Positions 24,659-33,605 of a DNA stretch of 54,674 nucleotides are shown here, piece by piece (position 1 is the stretch's first letter; each line of letters begins with the position of its first letter). The position numbers were made by a program, and so were the translations under genes. The stretch spans positions 1-54,674 of the forward strand of contig CANGNA010000027.1 of the NCBI GenBank assembly GCA_947455215.1, in the 5' to 3' direction. Under the pieces are notes generated by a model that was not told the origin of the DNA, searched no databases, and saw only the letters and a program-made list of their open reading frames with translations. This DNA is from Chitinophagaceae bacterium (GTDB taxonomy: Bacteria > Bacteroidota > Bacteroidia > Chitinophagales > Chitinophagaceae).

Positions 24659-26869
24659 TTATCCTTTCCTGTTTTTGCCCACGGTTACTTTCATGCCCGA
24701 TTTAGAAAGGTCACCAAGGATGTTCACAGTCTCGCTGATATAAATATCCTTGCTTACACGCTTCAACCATTCCTTGTTCCTGGTTGTAGTAGCGCTGTCT
24801 AAATTTACGCGTTCCTTATCAGCCGCCAGGTTGGCTACGTTAAGATCCGTAGCTTTCTTCTGCAGTTCTTCCAGCTGCTTGTTTATAGTGTTGGTCTCTT
24901 CCTGTTCTTTACGGTACTGTGCTTCATTAAGCGATACTGTGTTGTCATCCATTTTCTTTTTCCTTTGTGCCGCGGTGCGGGCTATAAGGCTGAATGTAGG
25001 ATTGGCGGCTACCCTGCTCTTACTCATCATAGCGAGTTGATCCACATTGGTAACGGCATTAGAAGAGCGGATAGTAGCGGCAGGTATCTCGTCGTAAGGC
25101 AGGGCTGATTTCTGTTTGCGTTCGCCCATGTCTTCATCGTCGATTTCTGTGAATGCATCCGGCAGTTCAATGTCTGGCCTTACACCTTTCAGCTGTGTAG
25201 AACCACCATTCACACGATAGAACTTTTCCATGGTCAGCTTCAGTGTGCCGATAGATGGGTCTGAAGAGCCTGTGTCGTTGGCCAGCTGCATGCGGGTCAT
25301 AGGGTTCAGCATCTCGTCCAGCGACAGTAGTTTCTGTACCGTACCTTTACCATAAGTTGGCGCGCCTACAATTACGGCACGTTTATAGTCTTGCATAGCC
25401 GCTGCCATTATCTCCGAAGCCGACGCGCTGCCCTGGTTCACCATTACAGCCATAGGGCCAGAGTAGATGGCGGTATCTGTAATAGAAGAGCGTAGCGTGG
25501 TAACAGAAGAATTGCTGTTCTTTACCTGCACTACAGGGCCCTTGCCCACAAATATGGCGGCCATTTCTACCACGTCTGGCAGCGATCCGCCGCCATTGCC
25601 GCGCAGGTCCAATATCATGCCGTCTACACCTTCAGCTTTCAGCTTCTTTACCTCTTCCAGCACATCGGTAGCGCAGCGGCGGCCGCTTGATTGGTTAAAG
25701 TTGGCATAGAATTCCGGCAGGTATATGTAGCCGATGCGGCCCTCTTTTGTACTGATCACCGCCGACTTGGCAAACGTCTCATCCAGATTCACCACATCGC
25801 GTTTGATAGGTATCACCTTTACAGATCCGTCTGTCTTCTTTACTGTAAGGCGCACTTCGGTGCCCTTAGGGCCACGTATCAGTTTGATGACATCGTTTAT
25901 TTCATAGCCCTGTACGTCAACAGGTGGCTTATCGCCTTGTGCTACTTTTATTATCTCGTCGTCAGCTTTTAGTTCACCTTGTTTCCACGATGGGCTGCCG
26001 GTGATGATGGCCACGATCATGATCTTGCCATTGTCGGGGTTCTCGCGAAGCGATGCTCCAATGCCAAAGAAGCTACCGCTCATCATTACATCAAAGTCGT
26101 CTTTGTTGGCAGGTGGCAGATACGATGTGTGCGGGTCTTCAGTTTCTGCTATGGCATTTACATAGGCAGTAAATCTGTCCTCATCCTTCATCTTGTGGTA
26201 TCCCTTATATACGCGCTGGTACAGCCTCTTCACATCTTCGCGTGCCTGGGCTTCCAGTTCAGCGTCGGTCTTATTTGGCGACATTTGTTCGTAACTGGCG
26301 CTATCTTTTATCTTCTTGGCCTGGGCATCTTTCAGGTCTACATACTTCTCCAGTACCCTGAATTTGAGCAATTCCTGCCACCTGGCAAACAGGCCTTCTT
26401 CGCCATTGGCGTAAGGTTCCTTTTGGGCATCCAGTTGCAATCTGTCTTCCGATGTAAAGGTGAAAGGTTTAGACAATATCTGCTCGTAGTATTTTTCTGA
26501 GCCTGCTATGCGGCGTTGATATATGGCATCAAAAGAATCGAAAAACTCTATTGATCCTGCCCTTATCTGGTCGTCGATAGCAAACCTGTATTTTGACAGT
26601 TTGTCGGCATCCTGGCGGGTGAGGAATATTTTGTTGTAATCAAAATTCTCCATCATCTTGTCGTACACGCGAGACGAGAAAGTATCGTCGATATTGCGGG
26701 GAGAGAAATGCTCATGCTGCAATGCTGCAACTACCGTTTCCACAACTAATTTTCTTTTATCCTGCGATGATCTTACGCTTTTTCCGCTATACTTAAATGA
26801 AAAGAAAGCCGCCAGAGCGCCGAGGATCAATAACGGGATCAGAATTTTATTCTTCATGAATCTCAACAT
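24659..26869 (-). CDS. prc: C-terminal processing (tail-specific) protease Prc
   Basis: A 736-residue periplasmic S41 protease. An N-terminal membrane anchor or signal (ILIPLLILGALAAFFSF) is followed by a helical N-terminal domain, a PDZ domain (GIGASLRENPDNGKIMIVAIITGSP...), the protease core and a C-terminal DUF3340 region with coiled coil (YRKEQEETNTINKQLEELQKK). The Ser/Lys dyad is in GSASASEIMAAAM and TYGKGTVQ. The family trims C-termini of envelope proteins and degrades tagged or lipoprotein substrates. ATG 26857 (MKNKIL) is an alternative start. A -7 box is at 26902-26895. Confidence 0.93.
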   Translation of the reverse strand: MLRFMKNKILIPLLILGALAAFFSFKYSGKSVRSSQDKRKLVVETVVAALQHEHFSPRNIDDTFSSRVYDKMMENFDYNKIFLTRQDADKLSKYRFAIDDQIRAGSIEFFDSFDAIYQRRIAGSEKYYEQILSKPFTFTSEDRLQLDAQKEPYANGEEGLFARWQELLKFRVLEKYVDLKDAQAKKIKDSASYEQMSPNKTDAELEAQAREDVKRLYQRVYKGYHKMKDEDRFTAYVNAIAETEDPHTSYLPPANKDDFDVMMSGSFFGIGASLRENPDNGKIMIVAIITGSPSWKQGELKADDEIIKVAQGDKPPVDVQGYEINDVIKLIRGPKGTEVRLTVKKTDGSVKVIPIKRDVVNLDETFAKSAVISTKEGRIGYIYLPEFYANFNQSSGRRCATDVLEEVKKLKAEGVDGMILDLRGNGGGSLPDVVEMAAIFVGKGPVVQVKNSNSSVTTLRSSITDTAIYSGPMAVMVNQGSASASEIMAAAMQDYKRAVIVGAPTYGKGTVQKLLSLDEMLNPMTRMQLANDTGSSDPSIGTLKLTMEKFYRVNGGSTQLKGVRPDIELPDAFTEIDDEDMGERKQKSALPYDEIPAATIRSSNAVTNVDQLAMMSKSRVAANPTFSLIARTAAQRKKKMDDNTVSLNEAQYRKEQEETNTINKQLEELQKKATDLNVANLAADKERVNLDSATTTRNKEWLKRVSKDIYISETVNILGDLSKSGMKVTVGKNRKG

Positions 26870-26894
26870 AATCTTTATCTGAATAAATTATAAA

Positions 26895-26902
26895 CAAATG
26901 TA
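26895..26902 (-). promoter_or_regulatory. -7 promoter box for prc
   Basis: TACATTTG on the minus strand, 25 bases upstream of ATG 26869. Confidence 0.55.
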
Positions 26903-27019
26903 GATTAATTGCTGTTAATAAAAGCCTAATCAAACCCTATGCAAGGGTTAAATGAAAGGGGGATATTTTACTGCAACAGCCGGCAGATAACTACATTGTT
27001 TTTTGTGTAAAATAGCGTT

Positions 27020-28015
27020 TTAATTGGCCATCTCCGCTATTGTAGAAGTTTTATCTACTATAGCCCTTATAACGGCATCCAGTTCTGTAGCTGCGTATTT
27101 TATGTTAGATATTATCTGCAGTTCTTCGTGGTAGGCCACATCGTATTCAAAAAGCTCGGAGAGGGCCATTATTTTAGCCAGTGGCGCACGTACATGGTGG
27201 CTCTGCATAAAAGCTATCTCGCGCAGGGCCTTATTTTGCTCTTCTATCATCTCCATGCGTAATACCTGTTCGGTAAGGTCGTTGCTATGGCAGCAAACCC
27301 CGGTTACCCGGCCGTCTTCGCTGACGATAGGGGCAAAGCTCGTTTCTACAAAATGCGAACGTCCGTTAATAGTTAATCTGTCTACCGATGTAAAGTGTTC
27401 TCCCGACAGCGCTTTCAGGTATTGCGATCTGCGCAGCGCTGCAAAATCGTTGTCAAATACATGATACAATACCAGCGTGCCCTCTGTGGGCATTATGCCT
27501 ACCTTTTCGTTTACAAACTGGCTGTAGGCCTTATTGCATATGATGATCTTCAGCTCGCTGTCAACCGACCAAACAAGGTTGTCTACGTTGTCTATCAGTT
27601 TTTGCAGGTTGCTTTTTATACGCATCATTTCATTCTCCAGGTCGCGCCGCACCGGGCGTATTTTGGGTGCCTGGTACTCATCGCTGGTTAGTTGTGCAAG
27701 GTCATCGGCATACACAAAATGGTTCATATGCAGCAGTTGCATCATTTGCTCTATGCCTGTGCCGGTGGTAGGCAGCACCGGGGTGAAGGCTGTGCCGGGA
27801 TGTGCTTCAGCTAGTTCCTTTAGTTCCATGAACGAGGGTATGCTGAATTCCGGGTATTCGTAGAAGATATGCGCTGCCGGTGCAAGGCTGGTATTACTTA
27901 TTGCTGATCTTTCCACAACAGCCACGGTCCCTTTACGTTCCAGCAGGCTTTTGAGCGTCGCCGTGCACAAGCCTGAGGATACGATCACCAATTGATGATC
28001 AGCCACATTGTTCAT
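27020..28015 (-). CDS. PAS protein with phospho-acceptor helix but no ATPase domain
   Basis: A 331-residue protein. Residues 1-115 form an alpha/beta region without a recognised family, possibly receiver-derived. A PAS domain spans about 133-252 (LIDNVDNLVWSVDSELKIIICN...). A HisKA-like dimerisation helix follows with LREIAFMQSHHVRAPLAKIM, carrying the phosphorylatable-type His of an H-box. The protein ends about 65 residues later (IVDKTSTIAEMAN), and the downstream sequence to prc encodes no HATPase in any obvious frame. It therefore cannot autophosphorylate alone and may act as an adaptor, dimerise with a full kinase, or be a truncated kinase. It seems intact as a gene. Confidence 0.8.
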   Translation of the reverse strand: MNNVADHQLVIVSSGLCTATLKSLLERKGTVAVVERSAISNTSLAPAAHIFYEYPEFSIPSFMELKELAEAHPGTAFTPVLPTTGTGIEQMMQLLHMNHFVYADDLAQLTSDEYQAPKIRPVRRDLENEMMRIKSNLQKLIDNVDNLVWSVDSELKIIICNKAYSQFVNEKVGIMPTEGTLVLYHVFDNDFAALRRSQYLKALSGEHFTSVDRLTINGRSHFVETSFAPIVSEDGRVTGVCCHSNDLTEQVLRMEMIEEQNKALREIAFMQSHHVRAPLAKIMALSELFEYDVAYHEELQIISNIKYAATELDAVIRAIVDKTSTIAEMAN

Positions 28016-28100
28016 GACATTAAAGATAGCTTTGCAGGGCTAAAAACCAAATTTTTTCTACAGGCTTTTTCCAAACTTTTCGTTATCCCGTGCCGATATA

Positions 28101-28730
28101 TTATTCAAAAATTGTCTTTACAAGCAGCAATAGCCCAAGGCACATTAAAACAAGCGAGGAGCCACGCTGTACATAAATAAGCCGGCGTGGCGTAAGCAGT
28201 ACGCGTATTTTCTCTGCCAGGAACACTTTTAGAAAGTCGATGGCCAGGATGAGCACCAGGCAAGATGCAAAAAGGATGAAGCGATACCAGCCGTTTTTAT
28301 TAGCTGTGGCCGATACTGCCGCCAGCCAGCTGATGATAACCCCGGGGTTGATAGTATTGATAAGGAAGCCGCTGGCCCATATACGCACATAGTGCGCGCC
28401 GCTGATGGTAGCCTGGGTTTTGGAGGGTCTTTTGGGCGTGGCCTTACGAAACAGGCCTGCAGCGCCTACGGCTATAAGTATAGCTGCGCCGCCATAAGCT
28501 ATATAAGAGGTGTATTCTTTTAATAGTGCCAGCCATGTGGCGGCTATGTTGGCGATGGTTACATACATGATGTCGCTGACCGATACCCCAAGCACAAAGG
28601 CCAGGCCGGCCTTGTAGCTGTTGTCCATACTGTATTTAATGACCGCAAAAAGAGTAGGGCCCACCGAAATGGCCATGAACAACCCGATAAGAATACCCTT
28701 TACTACCGCACTTAAAACTTCAGCCTGCAT
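28101..28730 (-). CDS. LysE family amino-acid exporter
   Basis: A 209-residue membrane protein with six hydrophobic helices, the typical LysE/RhtB size. The N-terminal signature GLFMAISVGPTLFAVIKYS and the middle FLINTINPGVIISWLA are typical of the family, whose members export amino acids or related small molecules by proton exchange. The substrate is unknown. It lies upstream of the PAS protein on the same strand with an 85-base gap. No perfect -7 box precedes it. Confidence 0.88.
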   Translation of the reverse strand: MQAEVLSAVVKGILIGLFMAISVGPTLFAVIKYSMDNSYKAGLAFVLGVSVSDIMYVTIANIAATWLALLKEYTSYIAYGGAAILIAVGAAGLFRKATPKRPSKTQATISGAHYVRIWASGFLINTINPGVIISWLAAVSATANKNGWYRFILFASCLVLILAIDFLKVFLAEKIRVLLTPRRLIYVQRGSSLVLMCLGLLLLVKTIFE

Positions 28731-28869
28731 ACGGGCGGCAATATACAGCTAATATTGGAGCGTGGGTTGCTGCGTGCCATATTGATATGATCGTAGCACT
28801 GATGTTGCTAAGTGTTATTATATAATCCATAGCATTTATTTATGTTTTTTCGTTATCGGCAGATACCCC

Positions 28870-28877
28870 TATCTTTG
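28870..28877 (+). promoter_or_regulatory. -7 promoter box for purC
   Basis: TATCTTTG, 32 bases before the ATG. Confidence 0.7.
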
Positions 28878-28909
28878 CACCCCAAAAAATACCAAAAAAC
28901 AACGGTAAT

Positions 28910-29830
28910 ATGAATCTACCCGGTCAAACCAACTTTTACAAAGGAAAAGTTCGCGATGTATACACCATAGATGACAAGTACATGGTTATGGTTGTGAGCG
29001 ATCGTATCTCTGCATTCGATGTAGTGCTGCCACGCCCTATACCCTACAAGGGCCAGGTACTGAACCAGATAGCTGCCCAGTTCCTGGATGCTACCAGGGA
29101 TATTGTACCTAACTGGAAATTATCTGTGCCGTTGCCTAATACTACTATAGGCCTGAAGTGCGAAACATACCCGGTGGAAATGGTAGTGCGCGGCAACCTT
29201 ACCGGCCACGCATGGCGTACGTATAAAAGCGGAAAAAGGGAATTGTGCGGTGTAGCTATGCCTGACGGCATGCAGGAGAACGACTTTTTTGAAAAGCCTA
29301 TTCTTACGCCAACCACGAAGGCACATGTAGGGCACGATGAAGATATCTCCCGCGAAGAGATCATCAGCAGCGGCCTGATACCGGAAAAAGAATATGCAGA
29401 GCTGGAGCGCATAACACTGGCACTGTTTGAAAGGGGCCGCGAAATGGCTAAAGACCGCGGACTGATACTGGTAGATACCAAGTACGAGTTCGGTAAGATA
29501 GGTGATACCATTTACCTGATAGATGAGATACACACACCTGATAGCAGCCGCTACTTCTACCTGGAAGGATACGAAGACCGCCAGAAGAATGGTGAAGCGC
29601 AGAAGCAGCTGTCTAAAGAGTTTGTAAGGGAATGGCTGATGGAGAATGGCTTCCAGGGTAAGGAGGGCCAGCAGGTACCAGAGATCACCGATGAGATAGC
29701 TGGCCAGATATCTGAGCGCTACATAGAGTTGTATGAGGTGGTTACCGGCAAGACATTCCAGAAGCAGGACATGAATTTCGGCGAAATGGAAAGCAAGATA
29801 ATTGCTGCGCTGAATGAAATAAAGAAGTAA
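28910..29830 (+). CDS. purC: Phosphoribosylaminoimidazole-succinocarboxamide synthase (SAICAR synthase)
   Basis: PurC joins CAIR and aspartate with ATP to form SAICAR in de novo purine synthesis. The 306-residue length matches the longer bacterial/yeast-type form. Motifs include [55 protein letters not shown] and [14 protein letters not shown]. It is monocistronic, with its own promoter and a terminator directly behind it. There is no other purine biosynthesis gene next to it, as is usual for scattered pur genes in this phylum. Confidence 0.97.
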   Translation: MNLPGQTNFYKGKVRDVYTIDDKYMVMVVSDRISAFDVVLPRPIPYKGQVLNQIAAQFLDATRDIVPNWKLSVPLPNTTIGLKCETYPVEMVVRGNLTGHAWRTYKSGKRELCGVAMPDGMQENDFFEKPILTPTTKAHVGHDEDISREEIISSGLIPEKEYAELERITLALFERGREMAKDRGLILVDTKYEFGKIGDTIYLIDEIHTPDSSRYFYLEGYEDRQKNGEAQKQLSKEFVREWLMENGFQGKEGQQVPEITDEIAGQISERYIELYEVVTGKTFQKQDMNFGEMESKIIAALNEIKK

Positions 29831-29849
29831 GTAACACGTTCAATAATGT

Positions 29850-29887
29850 AAGCAGGCTCCATTTAGGGGCCTGCTTTATTTTTTACC
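29850..29887 (+). terminator. Rho-independent terminator after purC
   Basis: Stem AAGCAGGC/GCCTGCTT with an 11-base loop, followed by a T-rich run. Confidence 0.88.
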
Positions 29888-29929
29888 CAAGCATAAACAG
29901 GTAACTTACGTCTATTAGGTAACGTAACT

Positions 29930-30562
29930 ATGAAGCGCCCACAATCCATACATATCAACATCCCCAATCCCTGTTCTCAAAACTGGGATGAGATGACGCC
30001 ATCCGGCAATGGCCGTCACTGCACGCATTGCCGTACAACGGTTATTGACTTCACTACGTGGACTGATGCAGAACTGTACAAGTTTTTCACAAAAGGTAAT
30101 GGGAATGTGTGCGGAAGATATCTCTCTACTCAATTGAACCGCCGGATAAATATACCGCCACAACCACATAGCAGGTTGTACAGAATGATAGTGGCAATGG
30201 GATTGACGCTACTATTTACAAGTGCCAAAGGGACATACGGCCAAATAAAATCACCCCTTGTGAACGGGAAAATTAAGGGACACATAGTAAGCGTTCGCGA
30301 TGAGCCTAAGGACAAATATGCCATTACTGTAATGTGTGGCGATAAGGTTAAGGCGCAAGTATATGCAGACAAAAATGGAGATTTTGAAATTGCAGCTGTA
30401 GATACAGGCTACTATATGGTCGAAGTATCGAATGAAGTTTGGGATATGTCTGCTATAGTAGGCGTAAGAGTAGCACCTGGTGAAACAGCTATCGTGACGG
30501 TCGCACCGGAAGAGATTTTTATGGGAAAGATGATAGGTGGCGGACCTGCTAAAAACAAATAG
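29930..30562 (+). CDS. Four-cysteine membrane protein, paralogue A
   Basis: A 210-residue protein of unknown function. Residues 1-75 are a conserved cytosolic module with IPNPCSQNW, MTPSGNGRHCTHC, VIDFTTWTDAEL and VCGRY; Cys15, Cys31, Cys34 and Cys61 suggest a bound metal or a structural zinc site. A membrane helix follows at about 84-97. The C-terminal 110 residues look like a beta-sandwich (KAQVYADKNGDFEIAAVDTGYYMVEV, under 20 residues per motif: YADKNGDFEIAAVDTGYY), as in carboxypeptidase-regulatory-like domains. The N-terminal module is one I recall from many Bacteroidota proteins, without a known role. The adjacent paralogue B starts 6 bases later. Confidence 0.75.
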   Translation: MKRPQSIHINIPNPCSQNWDEMTPSGNGRHCTHCRTTVIDFTTWTDAELYKFFTKGNGNVCGRYLSTQLNRRINIPPQPHSRLYRMIVAMGLTLLFTSAKGTYGQIKSPLVNGKIKGHIVSVRDEPKDKYAITVMCGDKVKAQVYADKNGDFEIAAVDTGYYMVEVSNEVWDMSAIVGVRVAPGETAIVTVAPEEIFMGKMIGGGPAKNK

Positions 30563-30568
30563 ACATAA

Positions 30569-31315
30569 ATGAAGTGCCCACAATCCATACAGATCAACAT
30601 CCCCAATCCCTGTTCTCAAAACTGGGATAAGATGACGCCATCCGGCAATGGCCGTCATTGTGCACATTGCAGCACAGCGGTTATTGACTTCACTACGTGG
30701 ACGGATGCTGAGTTGTATCAATTTTTTGCGAAGGGCAATGAGCATGTATGTGGCAGGTATCTTTCTACTCAATTGAACCGCCCCATCAATATTCTACCTC
30801 AACCGCATAGCAGATTATATAGAATGGTAGTGGCAATGGGATTGACGCTGATATTTGGCGGTGTGGTTGAGGCTAAGGTGCAGAGTAAGGTGTTGGTGCA
30901 GCAGAACGATACTGTTAAAAAGGCTGTACACACAGAAGACTTAAAGACGGGTGTGATGGGAACAGTGGCAGATAGCGCTAAGGAGCCAGTAGTTAATGCG
31001 CTGATAATAGCTTGCTTGAATGGTCGTGAAATGGGTAGCACTATTACTAATATTGATGGTCAATACTCAATGCAGCTTACGCCCGGGCAATATGAGTTGA
31101 CCATTAGTTACTTGGGATTAGCAACACAAATAAAAAGTGTGGTTGTTGCCGATCATATGGTGTCGGCAGACTTCACTATGGATAGAGACAAAAATGCCAT
31201 TGTTCTTGGAGGGCCGATTGTGCGAATAGTAGATAGAAGAACATTTAATCGTAACCTTAGGGCAATAAAAAGAGGCGAAAGAAAGGCGCGAAGGAGAATG
31301 TCTGATGACGAATAG
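30569..31315 (+). CDS. Four-cysteine membrane protein, paralogue B
   Basis: A 248-residue tandem paralogue of the gene before it. The first 95 residues differ at only about 13 positions and keep Cys15, Cys31, Cys34 and Cys61 at identical numbers, plus an extra Cys3. After the membrane helix (about 84-99) the sequence is different: residues 128-205 form a carboxypeptidase-regulatory-like beta-sandwich (TGVMGTVADSAKEPVVNAL, TNIDGQYSMQLTPGQYELTI), and the tail is strongly basic (RAIKRGERKARRRM). The 6-base gap shows an operon. It ends 2 bases before the convergent methyltransferase gene. Function unknown; a paired membrane sensor is only a guess. Confidence 0.75.
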   Translation: MKCPQSIQINIPNPCSQNWDKMTPSGNGRHCAHCSTAVIDFTTWTDAELYQFFAKGNEHVCGRYLSTQLNRPINILPQPHSRLYRMVVAMGLTLIFGGVVEAKVQSKVLVQQNDTVKKAVHTEDLKTGVMGTVADSAKEPVVNALIIACLNGREMGSTITNIDGQYSMQLTPGQYELTISYLGLATQIKSVVVADHMVSADFTMDRDKNAIVLGGPIVRIVDRRTFNRNLRAIKRGERKARRRMSDDE

Positions 31316-31317
31316 AA

Positions 31318-31983
31318 TTACACCTCCCCCACAAACAATCTATTTATATCCGAACTGATGATATGATGCTTCGGGAATACAGATGCGAAGTTCTTCTGGG
31401 TATATGCCCATTCTTCGTGGTCGTTAATGATATAGTTGAAAGCAATGTGGCCACCCGGCGCTAACGCCTTCCTGCAGTTGGATAGAAAAGAAAGGGTGCT
31501 TACAAATGGCGGCACGGTGCGGCTATTGAAAATATCTATAAATACCAGGTCGAACTGACGCGTGTTGGTAGCTACAAATTGCTCGGCATTGGCGCAGATG
31601 GCTTCCAGTTTGGCATCTGCATCGGCAGACAAGCGCTCCATAGCCAGCTCCAGTATCACTTCATCCAGCTCCACCAATGTAAAAGAAGGTGAGTATCCTC
31701 TTTGGCGTATCATGCTGGCGGTGCTACCCAGCCCTACGCCCAATATGAGCACATTCTTTACTGCCGGCAAGTATGGCTTCAGGTCTTTAAGTATGGCCAG
31801 GGCGGGGGTGTAGGCATTGCCATCAGAATACAGGGCATCTTCAGTGGCCAATTGTATCCTGCCTTTGTACATCAGTAATTCCAGGTGTGGATTATGCTCA
31901 CTACGGAATTGCCTGATCCATACCGGATGCAGGTAGCTGATGAGCCTTTTATATAACGGTATTTCCCGGGCGTCAGATGTCAC
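31318..31983 (-). CDS. Spermidine-synthase-like SAM-dependent methyltransferase
   Basis: A 221-residue Rossmann-fold protein of the spermidine synthase/methyltransferase class. The nucleotide motif VLILGVGLGSTASMI, the acidic post-motif TLVELDEVILELA and FDLVFIDIFNSRTVPPFV match polyamine-synthase-like proteins. A true spermidine synthase would have a GGGDG motif; here it is GVGLGS, so aminopropyl transfer is not assured and a methyltransferase or other role is possible. It lies 36 bases behind plsY on the same strand and is probably cotranscribed. Confidence 0.78.
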   Translation of the reverse strand: MTSDAREIPLYKRLISYLHPVWIRQFRSEHNPHLELLMYKGRIQLATEDALYSDGNAYTPALAILKDLKPYLPAVKNVLILGVGLGSTASMIRQRGYSPSFTLVELDEVILELAMERLSADADAKLEAICANAEQFVATNTRQFDLVFIDIFNSRTVPPFVSTLSFLSNCRKALAPGGHIAFNYIINDHEEWAYTQKNFASVFPKHHIISSDINRLFVGEV

Positions 31984-32019
31984 TATACGTAGTTATGCAG
32001 CCCGATAAAGATAGTATAA

Positions 32020-32655
32020 TTACCCCTGGCGGTCCTTCTTTTTACGGAAGAAACCTACCTTGCTCTCATTACCACTGATGAGGCGGCCAATGTTTTTGCG
32101 GTGCGTAGATACTACCAGGAATGCTGTAGATATGGCAAACAGCTTATAGCTAAGCTCGTGGGCGTTGAAAATGAATACGATCATTACCGGGAAGGCAATG
32201 CTGGCAGTAATAGAACTGAGTGATACGTAGCGCGTAAGATACAGCATACCAACAAATACAGTCACCAGGCTCAGGGCTACTACAGGCTGTATAGACAGGA
32301 TCATACCAAACAGGGTAGCGATACCTTTGCCACCGCGAAAATCGGCCCAGATAGGGAAGATATGACCAAGCACCGATGCCAGGCCCAAAAACACCTGCAG
32401 GTTGCGGTATGCCTCCCATGTATCAGGCAGTCCCGATAGCATAGCCAGCTTTACGGCGATAAAGCCTTTCAGCATATCAGCCAGCATAACGCCCGATCCT
32501 GCTTTGGGGCCCAGTATACGGAAGGTATTTGTCGCGCCGGCGTTGCCGCTGCCATGTTCCCTTATATCTATACCAAAAACCCACTTACTTACCCAAACGG
32601 CTGAAGGTATGGAGCCGATCATATAAGCTAAAACAAGAAGTACTGCTATTAACAT
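32020..32655 (-). CDS. plsY: Acyl-phosphate:glycerol-3-phosphate acyltransferase
   Basis: PlsY makes 1-acyl-glycerol-3-phosphate from acyl-phosphate, the first acylation step of phospholipid synthesis, at the inner membrane. The 211-residue protein has the three loop motifs: GSIPSAVWVSK, HGSGNAGATNTFRILG, and GHIFPIWADFRGGKGIATLFG (G-K-G-I-A-T). Five to seven membrane helices are seen, and a basic C-terminal tail. A -7 box lies at 32690-32683. The next gene on the strand follows after 36 bases. Confidence 0.96.
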   Translation of the reverse strand: MLIAVLLVLAYMIGSIPSAVWVSKWVFGIDIREHGSGNAGATNTFRILGPKAGSGVMLADMLKGFIAVKLAMLSGLPDTWEAYRNLQVFLGLASVLGHIFPIWADFRGGKGIATLFGMILSIQPVVALSLVTVFVGMLYLTRYVSLSSITASIAFPVMIVFIFNAHELSYKLFAISTAFLVVSTHRKNIGRLISGNESKVGFFRKKKDRQG

Positions 32656-32682
32656 TTTTTATTATCCAATAGTTGAGAAAAA

Positions 32683-32690
32683 CAAATTTA
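32683..32690 (-). promoter_or_regulatory. -7 promoter box for plsY
   Basis: TAAATTTG on the minus strand, 27 bases from the ATG. Confidence 0.6.
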
Positions 32691-32774
32691 ATAGAACTGT
32701 ATCAAAATTCCTAATAGACCATTAGATAAAACTTATTTGCGGATATTGATTATTCAGTTAACAGTGTTTACTGC

Positions 32775-33584
32775 CTATTTGCGGAATGCAAGGGCAATCC
32801 AGTTGTTAAGTTCCTTATAGTCAAACAATTGCAGTCCCTCTTTAGCCGCAGCCGCTACTATGATCTCCTTATCGGTAGTCAACAGCCCACTCATAATAAC
32901 TATACCATTTGCATTGGTAGTCTTATAGAGTTGCGGCATGTATTGCAATAGTATGTGCCGATTGATGTTAGCCAGTATAACGTCGGCGGCTATCGCCGGC
33001 AATGTATCTGTGTTATTTTGCTCAACCGTAATGTAGCGACAGTTATTGCGGGCAAGATTTTCCAAAGCGTTCTCCACGCTCCATTCGTCATTATCAATGC
33101 CAAGTATCGATGTTGCTCCCAGTTTTTCGGCCATTATGGCCAATACACCCGTTCCGGTACCAAAGTCAAAAACTGTTTTGCTGGTCATGTCGGTGTCGTG
33201 CATCATCTGCATCACCAGCTGGGTAGTGGCGTGGTGGCCGGTTCCAAACGACATCTTTGGGGTAATGATGATCTCATAAGGCGTATCAACGGTAATATCG
33301 TGAAAATCGGCGCGTATGGTACACAGTCCATCAATGATGACCGGTTGAAAATTCTCTTCCCACACAGCATTCCAGTTTTGCTTGGCTATTACCTGCGTGG
33401 TAAACAATTTGTTGCCTGCAAGTTCTGTCAATTCTTCTCCATTAAATCCGTCTTCTTCTATATATGCTTGCAGGCTATCGGCGGTCTGCACAAACCCTTC
33501 GTAGCCATATTCGGCCATTTGAGCTATCAGTATTTCCTGCTCTTCTTCTTCTATATTGTTGATGGTAACTTCTACGTATTGCAT
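32775..33584 (-). CDS. prmA: Ribosomal protein L11 methyltransferase
   Basis: PrmA trimethylates L11 on the large ribosomal subunit. The 269-residue product has an N-terminal L11-binding region (MQYVEVTI...), then the methyltransferase domain with PKMSFGTGHHATTQL, VFDFGTGTGVLAIMA and DVILANINRHILLQYM (N-I-N motif). The frame is open to 33656, but those 24 codons are made of the GGCTCAAT-type repeat and lie upstream of the -7 box at 33598-33591, so the start at 33584 is firm. PlsY follows on the same strand but has its own promoter. Confidence 0.94.
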   Translation of the reverse strand: MQYVEVTINNIEEEEQEILIAQMAEYGYEGFVQTADSLQAYIEEDGFNGEELTELAGNKLFTTQVIAKQNWNAVWEENFQPVIIDGLCTIRADFHDITVDTPYEIIITPKMSFGTGHHATTQLVMQMMHDTDMTSKTVFDFGTGTGVLAIMAEKLGATSILGIDNDEWSVENALENLARNNCRYITVEQNNTDTLPAIAADVILANINRHILLQYMPQLYKTTNANGIVIMSGLLTTDKEIIVAAAAKEGLQLFDYKELNNWIALAFRK

Positions 33585-33590
33585 AGGCTG

Positions 33591-33598
33591 CAAAGATA
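33591..33598 (-). promoter_or_regulatory. -7 promoter box for prmA
   Basis: TATCTTTG on the minus strand, 6 bases from the start. No clear -33 TTG is seen; the repeat occupies that region. Confidence 0.7.
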
Positions 33599-33605
33599 CT
33601 TTTAT

